Origin: Rhipicephalus microplus
Lineage: Eukaryota > Arthropoda > Arachnida > Ixodida > Ixodidae
Assembly (NCBI RefSeq): GCF_043290135.1
Contig: NC_134700.1
Span: forward strand, 162,206,553 to 162,270,552
Reading direction: 5' to 3'
Length of the DNA: 64,000 nucleotides
The translations under genes were made by a program, and so were the position numbers. Shown here piece by piece: positions 11,311 through 21,800 of this stretch (its first letter is position 1; each line of letters begins with the position of its first letter). Below the pieces are notes generated by a model. The model did not search any database, was not told the origin of the DNA, and was given only the letters and a program-made list of their open reading frames with translations.

Positions 11311-11504
11311 CGAGAAAGAAAGAAAGAGATAAATAGAGAGGAAAGGCAGGGGGTTTAGCAAGCTTGGCTCGGTTGGCTACCCTACACTTGTGGTGGGGGA
11401 AAGGGAGAAAAATAGAAAGGAAAGAGTTAGAAAAGAAGAGGAGTACGAATCAGAAGGATGAATGTTCAGCTCGACACTACACAGAGCGGTCTCACACTGT
11501 TCTG

Positions 11505-12439
11505 TCACAAGCGGTCTTGAAATCTGGTGGTCCTGAAGAAGTGCAAGAGGGCTTTCGTGGCTTTGCGCGTATGAGAAATCGTCAGCCAAGGTCCCAAGAC
11601 CTTCTCTTCTGTGAGTGGCCGGGAATCCAGCTGACAGAGCTTGGCTTCCATAATACGTCGTTCGGACTGGTATTCAAGGCAATGGCATAAAATGTGCTCG
11701 AGCGTATCCTCGCAGGCGCAGATGTTGCATGCCGAAGTGCTGGTCATTCCAAGGCGACGACAATACGCATTCGTAAATGCCACGCCCAACCTCATGCGAC
11801 AGATTAAAGTTTCAGTGCATGGTGGGAGCCCAGATGGCAAACGAAGTTGCAAGCTTGGGTCAATCGAATACAGGTACGTGTTGGAGAAACTTGGCGTATA
11901 TCATTGTAGGAGTTATACGGCGAGCAAGTGATTGCAGTTGCCTTACAGCGTCTGTTCTCAAGAGTGGTATATGGGCGTATGCAGCTCTTGGTCATGAGCT
12001 GATCAAGCAGCTTGATCCGCGCGGTCATTGCCGACAATTCCGCAACGTCTCGGCAACCACTGAAATACAATATCGTGACCTTCCTTGAGCGCCTCGTGGT
12101 AGTCGTGCCTTATCTGATATACTAATTGTTCATGCAACCCGTGCTGCATAACGTACCGCAGTGTCTGTAAGGCTGACCTCGAGTCGCAAAAGACGGCCCA
12201 TTGATTAGGTTGCTGCAGAAGAATGTACTTTACTGCCCGTTGAAGTAATGCGAGCTCTGCTGCTGTCGACGTCGTGGTGTGGAAAACTTGTATTGAAGCA
12301 TTACATTTTCAGATGGAACAACCACTGCTCCTGTAGAGCTGTTGGAATTAGTGGAGCCTTCAGTGTAAACATGTATGCGGTCGAAGTACCTTTCGTCCAA
12401 CAGACGCAAAGTCAATTGCTTCAGGGCTAGCGGTGACAT
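11505..12439 (-). pseudogene. LINE RNase H and C-terminal region (broken)
   Basis: A minus-strand frame at 12230-12439 contains IHVYTEGSTNS, the first RNase H block, with Glu where the catalytic Asp is expected (usual form YTDGS). Further on, 11505-11852 has MRLGVAFTNAYCRRLG and CNICACEDTLEHILCHC, the typical Cys/His C-terminal segment (C-x2-C...H-x4-C type) after RNase H in I-clade LINEs. The pieces lie in different frames (about 11505, 11804 and 12230), so at least two frameshifts separate them. The product would have processed RNA-DNA hybrid during target-primed reverse transcription; it cannot be made now. Confidence 0.7.
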
Positions 12440-12921
12440 GCGTGCCTTCTAACGATTCCAGGAACTGATAAGCGCACGTCAGGTTGACGGAGACTCCATA
12501 CGCCGCTGCTGGATGCATCGCAAGTTTGAAGCCAGCTTGTAATATGTCCTGATGTTTTGTCACAATACCACAGAACGAAGAATAAGGCCTCCACGCTGTC
12601 AAACACGCTAAATTATGTGACGGAAGCCGTGATAAATGCCGAATGCGCGCTCTCGGTGTCTCGACAATGATTTGCGTTGTGACAGGCTGTTCTTGTGCGA
12701 TAACAATGGTTGCCACTGTCGATGAGCACCTTGGAAGGCCCAGACATGTCAGACGTGCTTGGGCTTGTACGCTTTGTAGTGCACGGATGTCACTCTTGCA
12801 CGTGTTGGACAGGGCAGGAAGGGTTTACCGGAGAATTCAGAGAAGAAGCGCTGTATAGAGCTGCAGCATGGAGTGCACAGATGAACCCCATAATTTCCCG
12901 GGGACGAACTTGAATATATTC

Positions 12922-13776
12922 TCAATGCCAATGAGTTTTTTTCTTTGGGTATGCGACATGCGGGCTCCAGGTTAGGTCGCGATCTACGATGACACCTAAG
13001 AATCTATGACTGTTTTTATATGCGACTGATCTGCCGTCGATGCACAATGGGTAGAAATACATCGGTTTAAGTGTAAACGCCACCACTGCGCATTTTTCTG
13101 TGGCGATAGTCAAACCTTCCTGGCGAAGGTATGCCGATGTCGTTGTTGCCGCTTTCTGTATCCTTGCGTGCTCTTGAGGTCGTGTCACGCCGGACGCCCA
13201 AATGCAGATATCTTCAGCGTAGAGAGATATATAAGTTGTCTGTTGCAACATTTTGGTGAGTCCCATCAAGACCAGGTTGAAAAGAGACGGACTCAAAACA
13301 CCGCCTAGCGGCACCCCCCGACTTGTGAAATGCTTATTCGTAGGCCCATCTTCAGTTAGAACGAACATAAATCTCTTTGTGAGGTAGCTTCTTATCCATT
13401 AAAAGACATGACCTCCAAGTTTAACTGCTTCGAGAGCATTGAGAACAGCCTCATGTGTTGCGTTGTCATAGGCACCTTTCACGTCTAAGAACAGAGCTAC
13501 CGACAGCCGCTTCTTAGCTTTCTGTTGCTGAACAGAGGTAACTAAGTCAATGACGCTATCTATTGCAGACCGACCTCGTCCAAAGCCAGCCATAGCATCA
13601 GGATAGATGTTATAACGTTCCAGGTACAATTCCATGCGTGTAAGCAGCATACTCTCCATGACCTTGCCGACGTAGCTTGCTAGTGCTATAGACCGGTATG
13701 ATGCCACATCTAATGGAGACTTTCCGGGCTTCAACAAAGGCACCAGACGACTGCACTTCCACTCATCTAGCACCAT
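12922..13776 (-). pseudogene. LINE reverse transcriptase (broken)
   Basis: One minus-strand frame carries most RT blocks, interrupted by an in-frame stop at 13399. Visible motifs in order: RLVPLLKPGKSP and YRSIALASYVGKVME (fingers), MAGFGRGRSAIDSV, VALFLDVKGAYDNA (motif A, catalytic Asp present), RGVPLGGVLSPSLFNL (motif B, with Leu for the usual Gln), ISLYAEDICIW (motif C, Glu for the first Asp of the usual YADD) and RFLGVIVDRDLTWSPH (thumb). The changed catalytic residue and the stop show loss of function. The order and the neighbouring RNase H fit an I-superfamily LINE. Confidence 0.8.
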
Positions 13777-13985
13777 TTCACCAATACTTGTTGAGAATGT
13801 TCAGGAGACAGCGCTGTGCCTTCGGGCGTAGGTGACACAGGGCAGTATAGGTCACTCGATCCGGACCTGGGGACGAGGAGCGTCTTCATGTGTTCAATGC
13901 TGCACGAAGTTCTTCCATAGTGAATGCAGCCTCCATATGCTGATTTTGTGTGACTGGAACGTCCTGTGACAATAGATCGATCAAT

Positions 13986-16184
13986 ATAGAGATGTCGCCG
14001 GTGATCTTTGCACGAAATTCACCAGAAACATCAAGCTATGAGCGACGTTGATGTAGCGCCAGAGCAGCGAAAGGATGACGCTGTTGCGGATGCGAGTGAA
14101 TACCTCGAAGAGTTCTCCATACGGAAGACAAAGGCTCTCGAGGGTATAGTGAGTCACAAAAACTCTTCCATCATTGTTCTTTGAGTTTATGCATTCGACG
14201 CTAGATTTTCTTCTGAATGCGTCTGGATTCTCTGAGGTCATGGATAGATTTCGTGCGTCTGTATCGTCTTTCGGCACGTTCAGAATTTCAGAATGTATTT
14301 TCAGAATTGCACAAGTGATGCAGAGGCTGTGCATTATTAGAAGAAAACCTATAGCTGTGGGCCTATCCACAATTATAGTGAACTAAAGGGTACTGACATC
14401 AACCGGCATCGGCATGGCGCTTGATCTTATTTTTATAGCGTTTGTTAACGCATCGTACTGTTGAAGGCAAAGCGCGTTTTGACACAACCGAAGAGTGTTC
14501 GTCACGCTGTCGGTCGCACTTGCAGTTTTCATAATACACAAGATCCTTCGCGCCTGTTAGCTTCAAGTTTTGTGCTCGAGAGGGCTTTTCTTCTACGGCA
14601 AACGCAGAATATTTCAACAAGGCCTTCGTTAGTCGTTATATACCACTGATACAGCGTATTACGCTTAAGATTTATGAGCCCTTTAGGTCATACACAATAT
14701 GACTGATGGGAGGAAAGTCTGTTATCACGATGGGTTCGCATGTAAGTGCTTCCGCATTTAAAATTACGCTTCAGTGGTAAAGATAAAAGTAAAAAAAAAT
14801 TAGCCCCATATCTGCATGTTTCACTGCAGAAGTTGTCGAAAGACTACTGATAGTCTTCCGTGTGGAGAGAGTGCACAAAACGTTTATTTGATGGTCTGCG
14901 CGAGAAAATCAGTGAATTGTATTCTGGAAGCGCTGCTTAGTCTCGATCCATGCAGCGAAGGCGAACGAGCGCATCGAGGCACGTTAAACACGAGTGCCAT
15001 TGGCAGTTACTTTCGAAAATGAAGCCGTGCGCGCCCGTGGAGACAGATGCGCGCCTGTCTCAGGGGCGATAAGGTGTAGAGCCCAAAGCGACGGTCAGGT
15101 GCCACCACCGTGTCGTCTTAGCAAACCATTGAAAACTCAATTGCCCTTTTGAGCATGGCGTTGCACTGTCAGCGCAGCGTGATAAACGCTACGGTCCCAA
15201 GAATTTCTTATGTATGCCTTCTCTAGTAAAAGACACTAATACAAAATGACGTGTTGTTGTGGTGCTTCATGTATGCGTATTAATTGCTTTTTGTTAACAA
15301 TCGCACAAGTATGAACGCTGAAACTTGAGCAATATTGGTGGGCTCTGCGGATGGAGTTGGTCGTTTGAGGTATCGCTTGGTGCCGCTAAGAAGATCGTTA
15401 CCGTGGACAAACAAACAGGCTGACAGACAGACCAAATTTTTCTTGTCGAAGGTCCCCAAGAGAGACTATCGCCTTTAAAAACGTGGCCTGCAATGAGAGA
15501 CGACTGCCTCGTCTGAGCAGGTGTGACCTTGTTGCACCGCGTATTCTGGAACGCGCTACGCAAGTGCTTTCACACTGGCCTTGAGAAATATGCCGGTGCG
15601 ATATTCAGCAGTTGCGGGTATATAAACCACGTCCCTCTAAGCACGCGCCTCATCACGTGATCTGACACAATTTGTATGTATACCTTTGTGGAATAACAAG
15701 AAACTGCTGGATGGTGTGGTTTACTTCGCGGTTCCCCGGCGTAGTCTTTTAAAGTAGAGCGGTAAATACACCTTGTTTGCTTCGAACGCTCACGTTCCAC
15801 AAAATGGTCAACTGGGGCGTAGATCTGTGCCATAAACGGGTGTTCGCTCGTGCAGTAGGCTGGCTGCTCCGAATCTGTCATCGCAGAACAACGGTAAGGT
15901 AAAAAACAAGTTATAGCAACATACTTCGTTTACCTGCTTAGAGCACATGCGGCTTTTTTAATAAGCTCAATTTAACATCATTTAAATTAGCCACTTATCG
16001 CAGTTCTAGCCACGCTAAAACATATCGCTCAAATGGCACGATTATATGACCTGCCACTTACATGACACATCGTCTATATAAGCAGAGTGAGACATCATGT
16101 GGCTAATAGCCCCACGCCATAATTTCTAGCTCTTGCACTTCAAGATACCTTTTCATCAGTAGCAGTTGAAATCAGGAAAAAGTA
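13986..16184. other. No recognisable feature
   Basis: The first ~170 bases may still belong to the LINE (RT-upstream linker) but I cannot align them. A stretch at 15390-15445 contains GACAAACAAACAGG and GACAGACAGACC and resembles dispersed non-coding repeats. No gene seen. Confidence 0.35.
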
Positions 16185-16700
16185 TGATATAACGAAAAAA
16201 AATTCCGCCATATCCACGAAGTGAATGATGATGAGTGGGCGAAGCTCCGGAGGTAAACCTGGTAAACCATGAATCCTCTGTACATTTTGCCCACTCGATT
16301 TTATTACATCGCTCCCCCTAGCGTACGTCGCCGCACTAAATAAAACGATTGCCTTCAACCAATGACACGCGCCATATGTGACATCATTCCTATTTTATAA
16401 GATCTCGCGTCTTTCATCAACTACAAGTACCGCTTTCTAGTTTATAACATCTTGCATCTTTTCATCATCAGCTACAAGTACCACCATCTAGTAAACACTA
16501 CAAGAACTAAACGAGAGGTGGCTACATACAGGAGACGGTACCGCCATCTAGTGAACACTGCAAGAACTAAACTAGAGGTGGCTACATACAGGGGACGGTA
16601 CCGCCATCTAGTGAACACTGCAAGGACTAAACTAGAGGTGGCTACATACAGGCTATAGGGGACGCACAGCCCACGCCCTAAGGAGCTTCGCCCCTAAAAA
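16185..16700 (-). mobile_element. Dispersed repeat family, copy B
   Basis: Reverse orientation relative to copy A. It begins with an A-run and CCATATCCACGAAGTGAATG and ends CTAAGGAGCTTCGCCCCTAA. Instead of the GGACG minisatellite it carries a 60-bp tandem array (16471-16650). Confidence 0.7.
16471..16650. repeat. 60-bp tandem repeat, three units
   Basis: Three 60-bp units start at 16471, 16531 and 16591. Shared blocks are CATCTAGTGAACACTGCAAG and GAGGTGGCTACATACAGG. Units two and three differ by very few bases, and unit one is more diverged. One unit occurs in the repeat remnant near 57440. Because 60 is divisible by three, a repeated 20-residue frame stays open by chance. Confidence 0.9.
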
Positions 16701-17205
16701 CTCCTTCGTGATATTCCTAGGGTGGGCGTTCGTGCAAACATTGTTGGCGTCATTGTGAACTACCTATCTGAAACAACGCTTCTAAACGATTTGGCGAGTG
16801 CACCATCAGAACCAAACGAGACAGGACCCCGTCTCCTGTGTTTTTTTCCAAAGCAGTTCTAAACCTCTTGGCTCTGTGGTAGAAGAAAGGAAAAATTCGA
16901 CAGCAAGGCGTTTGTGGTATGGGCCAGCATTGAGCCCTGTTCGATACGAACGGTGCAGGAGTGACTGCTAATGGTCATTTGTTAATTTTTTCGCTGAGAT
17001 ACAGTCGTAGCTACGGCTCAGACAGGTCGATAATCTTAAGATATAGAGTGCGACTTTCTCTGTTTAAGTAGTGGATACTTGCTGCTTTGTTGGTTTACGA
17101 AAAGACGCGCGCAGAGTCTCAACGTGCATGAAGACAGTTCGAAGCTACAGTACGTATTTTTGTTTTTAAAACGAACATAGGATCTGTTCACACGGGGATC
17201 AAAAT
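16701..17205. other. No recognisable feature
   Basis: No ORF or repeat recognised. Confidence 0.4.
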
Positions 17206-17280
17206 TGTGCAGTAAAAAAATTGCCCGCAGCTTCCCTCGGGGGAACAGTGAGGAGGATGCGGAGCATATAATTGGTTAAC

Positions 17281-17412
17281 GGGGTGTTAAAGTGCGACTT
17301 ACTTGGGTCGATGGCTAAATTGGGTAACGTGGTTGTGATATGGGGTGTTAAATTGCGACTTACTTGGGTCGATGGCTAAATTGGTTAACGTGGTTTTAGG
17401 AGGGGGTGTTAA
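17281..17412. repeat. 61-bp tandem repeat, 2.2 units
   Basis: GGGGTGTTAAA begins units at 17281, 17342 and about 17403. Each contains TGCGACTTACTTGGGTCGAT and GGCTAAATTGG. Confidence 0.9.
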
Positions 17413-17593
17413 ATGAGTGAACACGTACACACGTATGCGAAAGGGCGGCGCTGGTCGAAGAGACGTCGATCATTGTGTTTGTGGATTCGTTGGCATTCAT
17501 TTCACGGCGACTTCGAACGTCGACGCGCCGTACAAACCAACGGACGAGCGGCAACTGAGCGAGCGAGCGCCGACCTTGAGTATATATACAGCG

Positions 17594-17790
17594 CGACGGC
17601 GCATGCGCTGTCAGCTGTCGAATGTTCTCGAAGGAGAAGCGCGCGCGCGGCACAGATGGCGACGGCGCATGCGCTGTCAGCTGTCGAATGTTCTCGAAGA
17701 AGAAGCGCGCGCGGCACAGATGGTGGGCGACGGCGCGACGGCGCATGCGCGCGCGTCAGCTGTCGAATGTTCGAGAAGCGGTGCGGACGG
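17594..17790. repeat. CpG-rich ~66-bp minisatellite, three units
   Basis: Units start at 17594, 17660 and about 17737 with CGACGGCGCATGCGC, followed by GTCAGCTGTCGAATGTTC. The content is rich in intact CpG and alternating GCGCGC. Confidence 0.9.
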
Positions 17791-17909
17791 CGCGGACGGC
17801 GCACTACAAGGCGCGAGTATAAGATGCTTCCGCATCTAAAACAATAATAGATCAGTTTGCAGCGAATGGGAACGACCTATTTGGCGCAATGTGAAGTTAC
17901 GAAGGTCCG

Positions 17910-18047
17910 CCCGCCATGGTGGTCTAGTGGTTGAGATACTCGACTGCTCACCCGCCAGTAACGGAATCCTATCCCTGCTGCGGTGGTTACATTTTAAGTG
18001 GAGGCCGATATGCTCGAAGTGCGCGTGCTCCTTTAGATGCACGTTAT
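17910..18047 (+). mobile_element. SINE 5' half (interrupted copy)
   Basis: Head CCCGCCATGGTGGTCTAGTG, then GATACTCGACTGCTCACCCG, and body through AGATGCACGTTAT. The copy is cut by the inverted-repeat element at 18048 and resumes at 18757. Confidence 0.8.
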
Positions 18048-18756
18048 AGCGCGTGTACACTAGAGGGACACGACACCAATTTTGGTCTGGCGACTGTTTT
18101 TGGGAGTGTCTCTTGTCTTGTCGTTGTCATATTTACATTGTAATGACACAAAGTGTGAAGATGGTATCTGGAAGACTCCGTCTGCGCCTTGTCATGCTCA
18201 CACACTTTCATTGGCCAATTCTGTAGTGTCACCGGAGGCCCTCACAGCGACAACGCCTAAATTTGCACACCTGCACCTCATTTTCAGTCATGCTCCCCGC
18301 TCTGCCATTGCCCCTCTCCGGCTACACCATGCAGCTCCCGCCATTATCTACGCGTCGAGGTACGGGGGGTGCGGAGACACAAAAGAAAACCAAAGAAAAG
18401 ACTTCCGTGAGGTGCGCCTATTGAAATGTCGTAGAAGCCTCGGAGGGGACATTGTTCCATCCACCAAGATTACCCTCTTCGTGGTCGTTTGAAGCAAAGA
18501 CATGATCAAATCTTTGCACAGCCGCAAATCTCCCGACGATACGCTGACGACAGGTCTACCGACGCGTTTTGCTGATGTTTTCGGTCTGTCATCATGTTAC
18601 ATTATGACGACATGCTGTCTTTTGAGGCGTCGTTGTCCTCGTCGGCTTAGTGTGACCTGGGGGTCTGGCGACACTGTCGGTGGGTGACTCGTCAGCTGAT
18701 AGTCTGCTTCGTGTCTTTGTCAGGGTCGTGTCGTGTCGCTCTGGTGTAAACGCGTC
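18048..18756. mobile_element. 709-bp TTAA-flanked inverted-repeat element inside a SINE
   Basis: The left end AGCGCGTGTACACTAGAGGG, then ACACGACACC, pairs with the right end, whose reverse complement begins GACGCGTTTACACCAGAGCG, then ACACGACAC. About 30 bp match with a few differences. Flanks are TTAT (18044-18047) and TTAA (18757-18760), and the SINE continues across the break with no other loss, so TTAA was the target and one copy has mutated. TTAA duplication is characteristic of the piggyBac superfamily. No transposase frame is visible, so this is a non-autonomous MITE-like copy. Confidence 0.7.
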
Positions 18757-18830
18757 TTAAGAGCACCCCAAGTAGGCCGAATTTCAGGAGCACTCTACTA
18801 TGGCGCCTCTCGCAATCACCATGTAGCGCA
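18757..18830 (+). mobile_element. SINE 3' half (interrupted copy)
   Basis: TTAAGAGCACCCCAAGTAGG, CGAATTTCAGGAGCACTC and TACTATGGCGCCTCTCGCAA continue the SINE body exactly where the 5' half stops at 18047. The tail is lost after AATCACCATG. Confidence 0.75.
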
Positions 18831-21800
18831 GACAGCGTCATCTAAGGTTTATATAAGAAAAACTACACAACCCAGCTTGTGGTGAGTTTTAAAAAGAAAT
18901 AAAGCATGGTTGTACGTCTACCCAGCAGAGGGGCCTCTTCTTGAGACATTCTCGGAACACGTTGTAAAGCTGTTTCGTGCGGCTGGACGGCTTTAAATGT
19001 CGAGCCGGGAGCCGATTAGGCGAGTTGCGTTCCGCTGCGCGGATTTAATGTGTCTTGGCTTGCACCCTAGGTGACCTGTCCTCTCGCATATCAAGGCCGA
19101 GGCCAGTCGGGCATAGTGTCTTAGACTACCTGTGACCATTACCAATCGTGTGCTGTGCTCGGACCCCCAAACTTACTCGACGTATATCTACAGGAGCAGC
19201 GGCCCAACGCAGCCCTAATTGCACACACCCGTGGCTCTCTCGCATTACGCTGCCGAAGGGGCCGTACCCCCATCTTGGTGGAGGCTCGCGCCACCCTTTG
19301 CTAATTAAACCCTGGCGTTGGTGTTTCATTGATTCCCTGGGATTTTGAGTTCACGATCTCTGCATTTCACAAAGCCGGTTAGGTTCTGGAGGCCAGATTT
19401 GGTAACTGAACCCTGTCTTTGGTGTTATATTCATCTCAAGGACTTGTCTTCGCGAGCTTTGCATTTCACAAACTCTAAATTTACTCGCGACAACGTCATG
19501 GTTTTTGGACATCAAACCACACGAATTATTGAAGTCATAATGATCTTTCGTGTGTGGAAAAACTCGGAGAAGCACCCTTTGTCACTTTATATGTATTTCA
19601 CGAAAACATTAGATTTCGCTTTCTATAACATTGTTCACATGCTGAATATTCTTCCTTTAGATAGTCTTTGTTGGAAAAGAAAAGAAATAAACGTGTACAG
19701 GCTAGCACTGCAACAGAAGTTGGAAACGAGAAACTGTGTTTGGTCGGGCTTCTTCGCCGATCGATAGCTTTCCTTTACAGTCTTTTTTATTTTTTTACAT
19801 TTTGACAGCCTTACAATGCAAGGAGCTGAAATTTTACTAAAGAGCGCGCCGCTTCGGCGAGAGAACCAAATGGACGTGCCGGAGTATCAAGCCCCGTGCG
19901 GCAGATGGCGCAGTCATTTTATGGTGATTGGAGAGGCTGCTTAAATCAACTTCAGCGCTGTGCTGCATCGACTATAACATTTATATTTTGCGTGGTATTT
20001 ACGAATGAAGGAGCGCAGACAATACTAGGTCAAATTGGCTAATCCGCATGGCTTAAGCGCCCAGACAAGAACACATGTATCTACTGAGGTACGCTAATAC
20101 ACTGTGCGTCCAGAAAATATTGCACAAGATGTCCCGGTAACCATTTCTGATTTTGATGAAATTTTTGGCAGGCCTTGGTACTACACGAAGAACAATGGTT
20201 TCAGTGTTAGGTTTGTGAAGAATTGTTCTTCTTAAAATAAAAATGGTCACAAAAACATTTCCGTCAATATTACGGCATCTGAGGTTCGAACGAACTTGGG
20301 AAAACAGCGGCGTGCTTATTTGTTGGAAACTATCATCAAAGAACAAGTAAATGGTAGTCTTTGGAGCCTCTTTTTACCTGTAAAACAAATCCATGCAAAA
20401 TATTTCAGCAATTTCTTGCTATAGGCAAGCTGATTCGAGAATCCTCGCTCTATAAATTAAACAAAATTTTGGGCTTTTATTGCGCTTAGTTCGACTCCAT
20501 AATTCGGTCAAAGCATGAATGGTTTACGGAACATAGCGAGGTTCTAAAATACTTTATTCAAAAAGGCCATTTTTATTGTTTTTCGAATGTTTGAGTTTAC
20601 CACTTTACACAAAAAAATGTTCCATCATTGCGGTTGTTTAAAAGTTGTAGTACGTTGCATGCAACCAAGTCAGACTGGTGGCCATGCCGTTCGGTTTGAC
20701 TTTAAATAGGAAGCAAGTTCCCTATAACTGTACACAATATAAATCGCAAACCAACAGTCATCTTGCGTGGTACAGCAAGCTCTGTCTCTCAGTCTGACAC
20801 TACAAACCCGCCTCAGTGGTCACTCTATGCTGCGAGTGTTCACATTGCATAAATGGCGCTTGGACTGCGGACAAGTGCCGCTTGAACGCGAAAACTACGT
20901 TACGAGGACGAATTAGATAAGCGACGTTTTCCTCTGAGAGGTAAAGGCTGTTAAGCACCAACGAGGGTCGTATTCGACAACGAAAACTCTGCCACAAATT
21001 TTGCTTGCAACGTCATAGACGTTGCACAAAACACTTGCACCTTTCGTTTAGGACACATCGTTTCTTAGTTCAAGATGAGTCTCTAGGCAAAGGTTAACCC
21101 TAATACCTCCCAAAGCAATTAGCTTAGGACATAATGTAAAAGGGTACGTTGGCAAGCATGTTGGTTCTTTAATTGAGGAATAAAGGTGGGTCGCTAAAAA
21201 CACGTGGCCGATGTTAAGACGTCTACCGACAAACCTGGCCACGGTATGTTCGGGTCTTCACTTGTCCCGTCCTTTTAGCACAACACCTGTATTCTTTGAG
21301 AAGACTCAAGCCGCCCGAACACAGAATGGAAGTAGCGACAACGTGTTGATTGATTTTCTCGCGCTGTCGAGTCGTCATGCCTTTTGACGCTGTCCTCTAA
21401 GGCTCAATATAACCTATTATTTGTAAACTATATGTGCGCGTTACTGTTCCCAGTGAACCAGAAACTCAACGCGGAAAGCTTCAGAAACTGCTGTACAGTC
21501 GGTGTTGCCAAAATACAGGAATAATTGGTGACGTCACGCTAACACTAGAGTGCAGCAGCACTCGAATATCCAGTTTTCTAGTTAGTTTTGCTTCCCTTGC
21601 CAAACTGCCATCTAGCTCGAATATATTGTCCGAGAAACGAGACCATTACTAAGGTGTCCGGCTGCTTTACGCAACTTTTGTTGTTCATTCGTTTTTTTGT
21701 TTTCTCTTTTAGGACTGTATAGTACTGCTTCAGTGGTTACTTTTTATAGCTTCATGTCTGGTAACAATCTGTTTTTTGCTTATATATTTTCCATAATGGG

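Larger units (their letters stand above)
11286..13985 (-). mobile_element. I-superfamily LINE, 5'-truncated and degenerate
   Basis: Minus-strand remains of a non-LTR retrotransposon in the order reverse transcriptase, RNase H, C-terminal region and 3' UTR, ending in a pyrimidine repeat (the plus-strand GA run at 11289-11310). The endonuclease part is missing. The 3' UTR includes the plus-strand block GGTTGGCTACCCTACACTTG, seen at the same place in many tick LINEs as far as I recall. Many in-frame stops and frame changes show it is dead. An RNase H domain after the RT places it in the I superfamily rather than CR1 or RTE. Confidence 0.8.
17210..17845 (+). mobile_element. Non-coding repeat element with two tandem arrays
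   Basis: It begins near TTGCCCGCAGCTTCCCTCGG and ends near GATGCTTCCGCATCTAAAAC. Inside are a 61-bp array (17281-17412) and a CpG-rich 66-bp array (17594-17790). The start, the GGGTGTTAAA units and the end block are, from memory, recurrent in tick genomic DNA. No protein is encoded; the frames of 100-144 aa across the array on both strands are artefacts of its composition. Confidence 0.5.

Noticed and set aside
17396..17847. Overlapping 100-144 aa ORFs on both strands
   Set aside because: The CpG-rich tandem array has few stop codons in any frame; no domain is visible.
18082..18492. 136-aa plus-strand ORF with a hydrophobic N-terminus, inside the TTAA element
   Set aside because: It looks like a signal peptide at first, but the frame lies within a non-autonomous element and has no transposase or other motif.
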